From Butyrivibrio sp. (lineage in GTDB: Bacteria; Bacillota; Clostridia; Lachnospirales; Lachnospiraceae): 34,439 bases of DNA. The position numbers were made by a program, and so were the translations under genes. Positions within the stretch are counted from its first letter, which is position 1, and each line of letters starts with the position of its first letter. Location of the stretch: assembly GCA_024697425.1 (NCBI GenBank), contig JAILFT010000108.1, forward strand, positions 1 through 34,439, in the 5' to 3' direction. Of this stretch, positions 1 to 9,084 are shown piece by piece. The notes under the pieces are model-generated. The model was not told the origin of the DNA and ran no database searches. It worked only from the letters and a program-made list of their open reading frames with translations.

Positions 1-246
1 ATTAAAGCGTATACATATTCAGTATACCCTGTATGGACATTACAGTCTACATTTTTCTGAACGTTTGTTCGCCTTTCTGCCTCATGTTTATAAGTTTTTT
101 AGAATTTCAACATTATTTCACTCGGGGATTTTAAACATGAAATTAAAAATCTAAACAGAAAATTAACACCGGATTAATGCCATATTAAACCTTCTAAACT
201 TTGTGATTTTCTATAGATTTTATGATTTTCAGGGAGTAAGATGCCA

Positions 247-264
247 CTTGTGTTGTTTCACAAG
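247..264 (+). promoter_or_regulatory. 5' UTR hairpin CTTGTG-ttgttt-CACAAG upstream of the surface protein gene
   Basis: Perfect 6 bp inverted repeat with 6 nt loop about 30 nt before the start codon. Confidence 0.35.
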
Positions 265-294
265 AGGAAAAAAATTTCAAGGGAGACTTAAGAG

Positions 295-3099
295 ATGAAA
301 AAGAAAATCGTAAACAAAAACCTGGTACGTGCAATGGCAATCGGTCTTAGTGCAGCGATGGCAGCTACACCTGTTACCGCTTTTGCCGCTGAGGGAGATG
401 AGAACTTAAATACAGACGCTCCCGCCACAGAGGTTCCTACAGAAGAAAGCTCCAGGGAGCCTGAGGAAATCGTTGCAGAGTATCAGGAAGCAACCGAGGA
501 AGTGAATGAAAAAGTTGAGGATGTAAACGAAGCTGTTGATGCGGTTCTTAATGAGGGGATTGAGACTGACAACAAAAAGATCGATGGGGAAAGAGCTGAG
601 CTTAACACCGCAAACGATGCGATCGCAGCCGGTGACAATAAGCTCGCAGGGGATGTTCAGAAGCTTGAAGAGATAAATAACGACATTGAAAACGGAATTG
701 TTGATGCATTAAACGCAGCATCAGATGCACAGAATCTCAATGATGAGACTCAGAAGAAGCTTGAGGAGAAATCAACCGAGATGTCCGAGGCAAAAGAGGC
801 TGTGGATAACTCCAAGACAATCGCCGATGCCAACGAGAATCTCGAGAAGGCAAAAGAGATTGCTACTGAGGCCGAGAAGACTTATGAGGATGCAGTTGCA
901 AAGTCTGAGGAGATCAACACAAAATACGAGGAAGCCAAGGCAGCCGTAGAAAAGGCTCAGGCAGATTATGAGAAGGCAGCCGCCACAGCTGATGCTGATC
1001 TTTCCGAGGCCGAGGAGAACCTTAAGCTTGCGCAGATGACTCTTTCCAATCTTGAGACACAGGCAAACAAGGCTAAGGAAGATGCCAACACCCAGCTTGA
1101 GAATGCAGAGAAAACTGCAGATGAGAAGGTTGACGCTGCAAAGGCCGCTTACGATGAGGCCGCTGATGAGCTTGAGAAAAAAGAAGCTGCTGCCGACAAG
1201 GCACAGCAGGAATATGACAAGCTCAAGAAGCAGGCTGATATTGCAAAGACAAAAGTTGAGAACCTTAAGAAGGCCATTGAAAAGAGCGAAGGCGACACAG
1301 CCAAGATTGAGGCTGAGCTTGCAAAGCGCCAGGCTGAGTATGATGCAATCAACACAAAATACGAGGCTGCCGAAGCCGAGTTAAGCAAGGCATCTCAGGA
1401 GTACAATGCAGCAAATGAGACTATGGAGACCAGCTGCAATGAGTTCATCGATGCCATGAACGAGGCTATAAAGTACAGCGGTTATTCAAGAAAGGCCATT
1501 GCCGGCTATATCAACGACTGTGAGGATGAGAAGGCCTACTACAGCGGAAATCTCGAAACTATCGATGCTTTGATCTCAACCGGTGAGCAGGCAATTGAGC
1601 AGGCAAACAGCAAAATTTCCGGATATAATGAGGATCTCAAGGCCGCTCAGTATGAGAAGGATGCGGCTGTTATGAAGAGAGCAATTGCCGGTCAGAAGTG
1701 GAAAGAAGCTAAGATGTCCGGTGCAAGCCGCAGAGAGCTTCAAAGACTTGAAAACGAGTACTGGGCTGCCAACGATGAAATCGGTGTTGCTGAGCAGAAG
1801 ATCAGAAATATCAACTATGCAATAAATCAGACACAGAAAGATATCACTGAGATCGATAAGGGTATCTCAAAGCTTAATGACTATAAAGAAGAGACACAGG
1901 AGTATATCAGCACTCTTGATGATGAGATCAGCAAATCCACACAGCTTATTTCAGACATCGACACAGCATATAACAACTACTACACCAAGAAGGATGCCTA
2001 TGCACGTTCTCTTTACGATTTAGAGGTTAAGGGTGCCGCTTATCAGGATGCAAGCGATACCTACTCATACTATTCAGATCTTGAAAAGGCCAAGGCTGCA
2101 CAGGTAGCAACGATTCAGGAAAAACTGGAGAAGAAGGAAGGCAACACAGCAAAGCTCAAGGCAGAACTTGAGACTGCAAAGACAGAACTTTCCGACATCG
2201 CAGCTAAAAAGGATGCCGCAGCACAGGCCAAGGAAGAAGCAGCAAGGCAGAAGCGTGAAGCTGACAAGGCTGAGACAGCAGCAAGACATGACTACCAGGA
2301 TGCTAAAAAGAAAGCTGCTGCCGATAAGAAAGCTGCAAGAGCAGAATATGCAAAAGCTGTAGAAGCCTGCAACGACCTTACAGACGCAGTAAAGGAAGCA
2401 CAGGCAGCTGTTACAGATGCCCAGAATAAAGTAAATGAGATTGAAGAGGCCATCAGCGACCTTGACAGAAAGCACACCATCGACGGTAAGGTTATTTCTC
2501 CCGACACACTTATCCTTGACCAGCTCAAGAGACAGCTCGATGAGGCCAAGGAGGATCTTACAGGCAAAAAGCAGATCCTTGACGAGATAAACGACCAGCT
2601 GGATCAGGCTCAGAAGTCAAGGGATGCTATTGTTAAGAGACTCACTCCAAAGCCTTCAGTAAAGCCTTCTGATTCCGAGACAAGCGAGAACAACGACAGT
2701 ACTCCCGCAGCACCTGCTGTAGTAAGAACTGTTACAACAACTACTGCCGATACAGCAAACGCAGACGCTGCAGTTCTGGGAGCAAAGAGATCCGTTAAAG
2801 CATCTTCATCCAAGAAGGATGTTGCAGTTACAGAAAGCGATGCAGCAGATACTCAGGAGACAAAAGACATCACTGCTCCGGTTGCAGGTGATCAGAACAA
2901 GGAGACTGCAGCCGTAGAAAGCAAGACCAATGCTTCTCCTGACACTCAGGATATCGCAGACGAAGAGACCCCTCTTGCCGGTCAGATTCCTGACGGAAGA
3001 AAGGGCCTCGTAGGTTGGCTCATCGCACTTCTTGCAGTACTTGGTATTTCCACAGAAGAAGTTATCAGAAGAAACAATAATAAGAACAAAGCTGAGTAA
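295..3099 (+). CDS. Secreted, membrane-anchored alanine/glutamate-rich coiled-coil surface protein
   Basis: 934 aa ORF with N-terminal signal peptide (KKKIVNKNLVRAMAIGLSAAMAATPVTAFAAEG), long coiled-coil, Ser/Thr-rich region, and C-terminal DEETPLAGQIPDG + hydrophobic segment + RRNNNKNK tail. GGGAG ribosome-binding site upstream. Confidence 0.85.
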   Translation: MKKKIVNKNLVRAMAIGLSAAMAATPVTAFAAEGDENLNTDAPATEVPTEESSREPEEIVAEYQEATEEVNEKVEDVNEAVDAVLNEGIETDNKKIDGERAELNTANDAIAAGDNKLAGDVQKLEEINNDIENGIVDALNAASDAQNLNDETQKKLEEKSTEMSEAKEAVDNSKTIADANENLEKAKEIATEAEKTYEDAVAKSEEINTKYEEAKAAVEKAQADYEKAAATADADLSEAEENLKLAQMTLSNLETQANKAKEDANTQLENAEKTADEKVDAAKAAYDEAADELEKKEAAADKAQQEYDKLKKQADIAKTKVENLKKAIEKSEGDTAKIEAELAKRQAEYDAINTKYEAAEAELSKASQEYNAANETMETSCNEFIDAMNEAIKYSGYSRKAIAGYINDCEDEKAYYSGNLETIDALISTGEQAIEQANSKISGYNEDLKAAQYEKDAAVMKRAIAGQKWKEAKMSGASRRELQRLENEYWAANDEIGVAEQKIRNINYAINQTQKDITEIDKGISKLNDYKEETQEYISTLDDEISKSTQLISDIDTAYNNYYTKKDAYARSLYDLEVKGAAYQDASDTYSYYSDLEKAKAAQVATIQEKLEKKEGNTAKLKAELETAKTELSDIAAKKDAAAQAKEEAARQKREADKAETAARHDYQDAKKKAAADKKAARAEYAKAVEACNDLTDAVKEAQAAVTDAQNKVNEIEEAISDLDRKHTIDGKVISPDTLILDQLKRQLDEAKEDLTGKKQILDEINDQLDQAQKSRDAIVKRLTPKPSVKPSDSETSENNDSTPAAPAVVRTVTTTTADTANADAAVLGAKRSVKASSSKKDVAVTESDAADTQETKDITAPVAGDQNKETAAVESKTNASPDTQDIADEETPLAGQIPDGRKGLVGWLIALLAVLGISTEEVIRRNNNKNKAE

Positions 3100-3121
3100 A
3101 GACAGTTATCTCTTGTCTTTA
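3097..3121. terminator. Inverted repeat TAAAGACA-gttatctct-TGTCTTTA between convergent genes, possible weak bidirectional terminator
   Basis: Perfect 8 bp arms spanning both stop codons (TAA at 3097-3099 on +, TAA at 3106-3108 on -). Confidence 0.4.
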
Positions 3122-4050
3122 TCAATGCGCTCCAGCAGGAATGTTGCTATCAATATATAGGCAAAAGCCCAAAAGAGGAGCCATTCCCAGCAGCGTACAA
3201 GAATATCAATATTGAAATCATAATCGGGATTCCGGTTCTGCTCTGCAGTTTGCATGAGGATATCATCTCTTAAGTCGTTCTCCTCTATATACTGCAGCAC
3301 ATGCAGGACCGGTTTTTCTCCGTCTACATCTATATCTTTCATCTTCACAGCACTGTTCCATACACTCACCATTGGAAGTGAATTATAATCACCCTGGGTA
3401 CACAGCGCGGTAAGCCCCCACTTAGTAGCAGTCAGGTTTGTAAGTGGCATGGCTGCTTCGGGGAGATTGAAAAAACCTCCTGAAAAAATAAGCTGCACAA
3501 TAAGCAGGAAGGGCATTATTGTCATAGCCGCCGTTGTCGTCCTGGCAAAAGAAGATACCAGAAGAGCCAGCATATCCGCAGCAAAGGTAACAAAGAACAG
3601 GGTTATCCCTATATCCACAATCGGCCAGGGAGTCACAAGGCTCTTTTGCGGCATTGCTACACCCATACTGATGCAGACAAACAGCATTATAATAACCTGC
3701 AGCACACACAGAATTGCCTGATAGATCACATGGGCAGCCATATAGGCACTGATGTGGAGTCCGGATCTGTGCTCTCTTTTTACGATGGCTCTTTCTCTGC
3801 AGATCACCTGAATCGAGTTAAAAAAGCCGTTCCAGATGCATACACAGGCAAGGGCGAAGGTTCCCGTCAGAGTACCCTCCATGGTCTTATAGATATTGGA
3901 TCCCACGGCAAAAGCCACAAGGCCTGCAACTATGGCTGACATGGGAAGCACCTTCCAGTCATTCTGGAAGAGGAACATTCTGAAGAGCTTACCCAGATAA
4001 ATAAAGGTCTGTGACAGACGTCCTTTGCGTCTTATTCTTCCTGTATTCAT
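3106..4050 (-). CDS. ABC transporter permease (ABC-2/ABCG-like)
   Basis: 314 aa with several hydrophobic segments, ABC2-membrane style. Immediately downstream of an ABC ATPase gene. Confidence 0.8.
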   Translation of the reverse strand: MNTGRIRRKGRLSQTFIYLGKLFRMFLFQNDWKVLPMSAIVAGLVAFAVGSNIYKTMEGTLTGTFALACVCIWNGFFNSIQVICRERAIVKREHRSGLHISAYMAAHVIYQAILCVLQVIIMLFVCISMGVAMPQKSLVTPWPIVDIGITLFFVTFAADMLALLVSSFARTTTAAMTIMPFLLIVQLIFSGGFFNLPEAAMPLTNLTATKWGLTALCTQGDYNSLPMVSVWNSAVKMKDIDVDGEKPVLHVLQYIEENDLRDDILMQTAEQNRNPDYDFNIDILVRCWEWLLFWAFAYILIATFLLERIDKDKR

Positions 4051-4056
4051 AATCCG

Positions 4057-5376
4057 TCACCCCACCCTTTCTCTCATATAGTCTGCGTACTTCTCAACGA
4101 ATTCGTCTGCTCTGCCTTCTCCGCCTTCATCCTTCTGGTTAATGGAAAGAAGTATCTCCTCCATGGAAGACTTCCCAAAGAATTCATATGCCTCTTTTAC
4201 CGGGCCGTAATAGGCAAGCCGGCCGGTTCTTCCGGCATCCTTTGCAAGAACAATGACGTCGTCAAAAAGATCTATGACTCTGTCCGGAGTGTGGGTTATA
4301 ACCACTACTATTTTTCCCTCATCAGCGATAGACCTAAGCTTCTCGAAAAGCCCTCTGGCAACTACACCGTCAAGTCCGGAATCCGGCTCATCCAGGATAA
4401 AAAGTGACGGATCCGAGATAAATTCCATGGCTATTGAAAGCCTCTTTCTCTGACCGCCGGAAAGCTTCTCCACAAGACTGTTCTTTACTGCCGTGAGTCC
4501 GAACTGCTCAAGGACCTGTGAAATACGCTCGTTTTTCTCGGCAAATGAAACACTGGTGGGGAGGCGCAGGGTGGCTGCATCTGACAATGTAAGCGCCACC
4601 GTATCATTGCCCCTCATGAGATCCTGCTGAGGAACAAAACCGATATCATACATCATCTTGTCGTAATCCTTGTAGATATCGTTATCTCCGAGAGTAATAC
4701 TGGCATCAGCTTTTTCATATCCTGTCACGGCATTGAGGTAAGTTGTCTTACCCGCTCCGGAGCCTCCAAGAAGCAGCACCATGTGGCCTTTGGGGATACG
4801 CATATGAATGTCCTTAAGAAGAATTTTCTTTTTAAAAAGATCTATCACTGACCGCTCGTTTATGTTGACGGTAAGGCCGTCCTTGATGTTATCAACGTCA
4901 GTGCCAAGGGTCTTGGCCTGCCCGGAAACATCGAGGGATTCTATCTTTCTTACAGGAATAAACTTCTTCGATACTCCCCAGTAACATATTGTCACAGCCT
5001 CAAAGAGCACCATTAAGACAACCCATTTCTTGGAACGACCGAAGGTTTCCGTAAGGCCTGTGTAGATTCGCGTTGTGTAGATTAAATTGGCAATGGCAAA
5101 TGACACAGCCATTATCAGAGCCATCAAAACAAGAACCGGATCCTGCAAATTGGCGTAGGTTACTATTGTGCCAAACACAAAGGAGATAACAGAAATATAC
5201 ATGTATTTCCTGCCATCCTCTTCTCTGTCAGCACAAAGGGCGATATGGTACTCTCTTGCCAGCGGCACCAGAGCCCAGTATTTCTTTATCCCGCATTTTC
5301 CAAAGATCTTCCAGTACCCTATAGTTGTAAGTACCAGTGTGATAATCCTCAATCCGCTCGTAAGGTCAAATCTCAT
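4057..5376 (-). CDS. ABC transporter ATP-binding protein (ABCG-like) with N-terminal multi-TM domain
   Basis: Walker A GGSGAGKTT, signature LSGGQRKRLSIAMEF, Walker B LFILDEPDSGLD. N-terminal membrane segments (GYWKIFGKCGIKKYWALVPLAREY). Start placed at MRFDLTS preceded by GGAGG; ORF track extends to 5403. Confidence 0.85.
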   Translation of the reverse strand: MRFDLTSGLRIITLVLTTIGYWKIFGKCGIKKYWALVPLAREYHIALCADREEDGRKYMYISVISFVFGTIVTYANLQDPVLVLMALIMAVSFAIANLIYTTRIYTGLTETFGRSKKWVVLMVLFEAVTICYWGVSKKFIPVRKIESLDVSGQAKTLGTDVDNIKDGLTVNINERSVIDLFKKKILLKDIHMRIPKGHMVLLLGGSGAGKTTYLNAVTGYEKADASITLGDNDIYKDYDKMMYDIGFVPQQDLMRGNDTVALTLSDAATLRLPTSVSFAEKNERISQVLEQFGLTAVKNSLVEKLSGGQRKRLSIAMEFISDPSLFILDEPDSGLDGVVARGLFEKLRSIADEGKIVVVITHTPDRVIDLFDDVIVLAKDAGRTGRLAYYGPVKEAYEFFGKSSMEEILLSINQKDEGGEGRADEFVEKYADYMRERVG

Positions 5377-5484
5377 ATGGTCCTCCTGCAAATCCCGGGG
5401 CAAGCAAAAAAATCAGATGTAGTCAAATATACTCTGTATATTCATTGTATATCCGTTCTTTGGGAAGTACAATCTTGAGCCAAT

Positions 5485-5721
5485 TTACAGGTTAAAAGAG
5501 TCATAGGTATAGACCATGTCCTGCTCGATGACAAAGTCATCGTCCAATACGCCGTAGTCATCATGGTTTCTGCCAAGAAGCCTTGTGGTGCACATGGCAG
5601 CCGTAGCCTCTCCCTCAGGAATAACCTCGGGACCGGAATCACCCTTGAGAAAGCTTCCAAGCCCAAGGATTACCACCAGGGCAATAAATATGATCACGAA
5701 AGTATATACAAAAATCAGCAT
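5485..5721 (-). CDS. Small single-pass membrane protein
   Basis: MLIFVYTFVIIFIALVVILGLGSFLKG followed by a short soluble tail. Located between kinase and ABC genes. ORF track start is 5763; the internal Met at 5721 is an alternative. Confidence 0.55.
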   Translation of the reverse strand: MLIFVYTFVIIFIALVVILGLGSFLKGDSGPEVIPEGEATAAMCTTRLLGRNHDDYGVLDDDFVIEQDMVYTYDSFNL

Positions 5722-5734
5722 CTTATCTCTCTTT

Positions 5735-6787
5735 CTACTTTTCAAATTCGCTGCGGACATCAATATAATCTTTGTTCACTGCGTTGATGTCCCTATCATT
5801 TATGGCATTCCTTATGCGGATTCCTGCATTTCCAAGCCTCTCCTTCACTGCAGGGATACGCTGCCTTGCATCCTCAGCGGCGTAACTTCTTACGGTGTCG
5901 TAGTGATTTACCGCGGCTGTAACTCCAAGAGCCAGAACTGCAGCTATTATCGCGGCCTTTGCTCCCATCAGCAGCCTTCTTATTGCAACTGCTCTCGGGT
6001 ATCGGGCCAGAGCTCTGTCAATCTCCCTGCAGCTTCCGAATCTGTCATCTCTGTCAGGCCTGGTGCACTTCTCAAGGATCTTCTTTAATTCCGGTGAAAC
6101 AGGTCTTGCCGTTACCGGCCTTCCTGCTTTCCCTCTACTTTTGCTGCCTGCCTTTTCGCTTCCTGCCATCATCTGCAGCATCGTTCTCCCAAAGCAGTAG
6201 ATATCTGTCCGCACGTCAGTCTGTCCAAGGCTTCCGTACTGCTCCGGGGCCGCAAAGCCGCAGGTTCCCAGATTCAGCGTATCCGCTCCAACGCCCGGGC
6301 TATACTCCCTGGCTGCTCCGAAATCTATCAGTGCCACATGGCCGTCGGGTTTCACAATGATATTTGCAGGCTTTAAATCCCTGTAGATAACCGGGCTCTT
6401 TAGCCCATGAAGATAGGACAGCACCTTAAGTATCTCTTTTCCCATCTGCACCGCAGTTTTCTCAGGAAGTGCCCCTTTAGCCTTAAGCACCTTCTCCATG
6501 GAGTTCCCGTGAACGTGCTCCAGCACAAAGGCATTCTCATAAACCGCCACAACCTTTGGAATCGCAGGGTGATCCAGCTTTTGCAAAAGAGCTGTCTCCT
6601 CCTCCACTGCCTTTTTGGTGTCCCCTAATGAAAGTACTCCTTCCTTAAGCACCTTGACTGTCACGGCTTTCCCGGTTTCCTTATCATGCCCCATGTAAAC
6701 CACGCTGCTGCCGCCCTCACCAAGCTTTCGCAGTATGCGGTATCTGTCCCTGTAAAGGCTCTCATTTGTCAATTCATTTCTTTTCAT
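5735..6787 (-). CDS. Membrane-anchored serine/threonine protein kinase without PASTA repeats
   Basis: Glycine loop LGEGGSSVVYMG, VTVKVL lysine, catalytic loop YRDLKPANI, IDFGAA, GTCGFAAPEQYG. One TM segment after the kinase domain. Confidence 0.92.
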   Translation of the reverse strand: MKRNELTNESLYRDRYRILRKLGEGGSSVVYMGHDKETGKAVTVKVLKEGVLSLGDTKKAVEEETALLQKLDHPAIPKVVAVYENAFVLEHVHGNSMEKVLKAKGALPEKTAVQMGKEILKVLSYLHGLKSPVIYRDLKPANIIVKPDGHVALIDFGAAREYSPGVGADTLNLGTCGFAAPEQYGSLGQTDVRTDIYCFGRTMLQMMAGSEKAGSKSRGKAGRPVTARPVSPELKKILEKCTRPDRDDRFGSCREIDRALARYPRAVAIRRLLMGAKAAIIAAVLALGVTAAVNHYDTVRSYAAEDARQRIPAVKERLGNAGIRIRNAINDRDINAVNKDYIDVRSEFEK

Positions 6788-6799
6788 AACCGTCTCCCA

Positions 6800-7582
6800 T
6801 CAGTATTCCAGGCACATGGCCGCCACTGAGATGTTATCCTCCTCTTTCCTGGACCACGCCGTTTCCGCAAGTTTCCTGCACTCCTCCAGCATATCCTCCG
6901 GAGTTACGCACATCTGCGGACACAGCTTGTCATGAAGCTCTGTTTTCTCCAACGTTCTCCAGAATCCGTCGCTGCAGGCAACCACCGTGACATCTCCCCT
7001 GAACTCCCCTCTTGTAACCTGAGGCTCAACTCCCCCGGAACTGCCAATGCTCTGCAAAAGAACATTTCTCTCAGGGTCCGAGGAAACATCCTCCGGCTTA
7101 AGAAGCCCTCTGTCCAGCTTATCCTGAATCACACTCTGATCCCTGGTAATGGCTGCGGCGGAAGCTCTGTCTATGACATAGAGCCTTGAATCTCCCACAT
7201 TAAAGGCAAGATACCTGTGTCCAATCTGCAAAAGAGCTGTGAGAGTGGTTCCAAGGTTTATGCCCCGGTGTTTACCGTAGCGCCTTATCTCTCCGCTGGT
7301 CTTGGCAATGAGCCTTCGCAGTGACACCTCTGCGGTATCCCACAGCTTCTCCTCACACATATTCTGCATAAGGGGCAGCTCCTCACAAAACCAGTTCTCC
7401 AGAGCTCTAATGGCCTTGCAGCTGGCCACTTCCCCTTTTGAAAGTCCTCCCATTCCGTCACATACTGCAACAAAAGAGATCCTTCCATGCCTTCTGGTAC
7501 CCGCAACCTTTATCATGGCTGCATCCTGATTGACACGACGCACTTTGCCCCTGTCGGTAAACACACAAGCTTTTACATTCAT
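6800..7582 (-). CDS. PP2C-family protein serine/threonine phosphatase
   Basis: Motifs RRVNQDA, VCDGMGG, NVGDSRLYVI, ACSDGFW, EEDNISV. Adjacent to the kinase. Confidence 0.93.
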   Translation of the reverse strand: MNVKACVFTDRGKVRRVNQDAAMIKVAGTRRHGRISFVAVCDGMGGLSKGEVASCKAIRALENWFCEELPLMQNMCEEKLWDTAEVSLRRLIAKTSGEIRRYGKHRGINLGTTLTALLQIGHRYLAFNVGDSRLYVIDRASAAAITRDQSVIQDKLDRGLLKPEDVSSDPERNVLLQSIGSSGGVEPQVTRGEFRGDVTVVACSDGFWRTLEKTELHDKLCPQMCVTPEDMLEECRKLAETAWSRKEEDNISVAAMCLEY

Positions 7583-7604
7583 TGTTAATTCTCCTGAAAA
7601 TATT

Positions 7605-7630
7605 GTCCGAATCGGACCGTGAAAATCACG
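7605..7630. promoter_or_regulatory. Two abutting palindromes upstream of the phosphatase gene
   Basis: GTCCGA-A-TCGGAC at 7605-7617 and CGTGA-AAA-TCACG at 7618-7630, just before the RBS and start. Confidence 0.4.
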
Positions 7631-7645
7631 AAATAATAATTAAAA

Positions 7646-7681
7646 GAAAAAGACTGTGCCACATATCCGTGACACAGTCTC
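7646..7681 (-). terminator. Rho-independent terminator after the S41 protease gene
   Basis: Minus strand reads GAGACTGTG...CACAGTCTTTTTC: stem followed by T-run. Confidence 0.8.
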
Positions 7682-7725
7682 AAATAATACACTTATTCTT
7701 TTATGATGTCAACAATCTTTTTTGA

Positions 7726-9069
7726 TCAGTTGCCCATGAGCTCCTTCATAACCTCGATGCCCTTCTCAAGCTGAGTATCCGTCTTGTCCTTAGCATAGGC
7801 GTCGGGATCGTATTCCACCTCCACATCGGGAGCAATTCCCACACCGTGGATATTGGTTCCGCTGGGGGTGTAATAGTCGCTTACAGTGAGCTTAACAGCT
7901 GTTCCGTCGTTGAGGTCGAAGATTCTCTGGACGATGCCCTTACCAAAGGTGGTAACGCCCACAAGCTTTCCAAGATTATAGTCCTTAATGGCGCCTGCCA
8001 GAATCTCGGATGCGCTGGCGGAATACTGGTTGGTGAGGACCACCACGGGGATGTCAATCTCGTGTCCTCCGTCGCACTTATAATCCTCTCTGTTTCCGTC
8101 CCTGTCCATGGTGTATACGATGATTCCCTTGGGAAGAAGCTGCCTTGCCACATCGCAGACGGCCTGGAGGCTTCCGCCGGGATTACTTCTAAGGTCGATG
8201 ATAAGTCCCTTGATATTGCTCTCCCTGAGCTCAGCAAGGCCTTCCGTGAACTGATCCGGTGTAACCTCATCAAACTCGGTTATCTGCAGATATCCAATTT
8301 CCTCGTTGTCCCCCAGAAGCTTAGTGGTAACTGTGGGAACAACTACAGCAGATCTCTCAACATCCACCTCCACGGTATCCTTCTTGGACCCGCGAAGAAG
8401 TGTCAGATGAACCTGGGTGCCTTCCGGTCCCTTTATCAGGGATACCACTTCGTTGAGCTCCATTCCCTCAGTGGAAACATGGTCAACTTCAAAGATAATG
8501 TCATCGGTCTGAAGCTCCGCCCTCTCTGCGGGAGTTCCGGGCATAACTCCGGAAATCCTGGGAAGCCCCATGTCGGTGTCTATACTCACATAAGCTCCGA
8601 TACCATAGTAGATACCGGCGGTATCGTTCATGAGCTCCTCAAGCTCTTCCTGGGTGTAGTAAACAGAGTATGGATCTCCAAGGGAATCCAGAAGTCCCTT
8701 ATACATTCCGTCTGCCTCTGTTTCCTTGTCCACATCCGTCTTGTAGTAATAGGTCTCTATCACATCATCAAGAGCTTCCAGCTTGGTGACAGTGTCATCG
8801 TTCATCAGCTCTTCATAGGTATTATCCGTAGGAAGTATCGGGGTCAGAGCGCCAAATCTTCTGCCGATGATTCCGAAGATAAGAAGTCCTCCCACAACTG
8901 AAGCCGATATAAGTATTCCCAGGAAAAGCCCTGCGATAAAGCGCCATCTGAGTTTCTTTTTCTGAGCCTTCTCGGGCTCTCCCATCGGCATCATGGGTGG
9001 CATCTGAGGCGGCACCTGAGGAGGTACCTGTCCGTAAAAATTATTGCTGTTGTTATAATTATTATCCAA
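7726..9069 (-). CDS. S41-family carboxyl-terminal processing protease with PDZ domain
   Basis: TM segment, PDZ region, IKGLIIDLRSNPGGSLQAV and TNQYSASASEILAGAI catalytic Ser motif, FGKGIVQ. Confidence 0.93.
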   Translation of the reverse strand: MDNNYNNSNNFYGQVPPQVPPQMPPMMPMGEPEKAQKKKLRWRFIAGLFLGILISASVVGGLLIFGIIGRRFGALTPILPTDNTYEELMNDDTVTKLEALDDVIETYYYKTDVDKETEADGMYKGLLDSLGDPYSVYYTQEELEELMNDTAGIYYGIGAYVSIDTDMGLPRISGVMPGTPAERAELQTDDIIFEVDHVSTEGMELNEVVSLIKGPEGTQVHLTLLRGSKKDTVEVDVERSAVVVPTVTTKLLGDNEEIGYLQITEFDEVTPDQFTEGLAELRESNIKGLIIDLRSNPGGSLQAVCDVARQLLPKGIIVYTMDRDGNREDYKCDGGHEIDIPVVVLTNQYSASASEILAGAIKDYNLGKLVGVTTFGKGIVQRIFDLNDGTAVKLTVSDYYTPSGTNIHGVGIAPDVEVEYDPDAYAKDKTDTQLEKGIEVMKELMGN

Positions 9070-9084
9070 AATACTGCGCTCCTA

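Noticed and set aside
1149-1388. Antisense and alternate-frame ORFs within the coiled-coil gene (e.g. 725-949, 1149-1388, 2074-2475, 2292-2567)
   Set aside because: Overlap a clear CDS, have compositionally biased translations (poly-Ser/Ala/Cys or Arg) and no RBS or homology signal; by-product of repetitive codon usage.
7846-8901. 351 aa plus-strand ORF opposite the S41 protease gene
   Set aside because: Entirely antisense to a well-supported S41 protease with all motifs; no recognisable domain.
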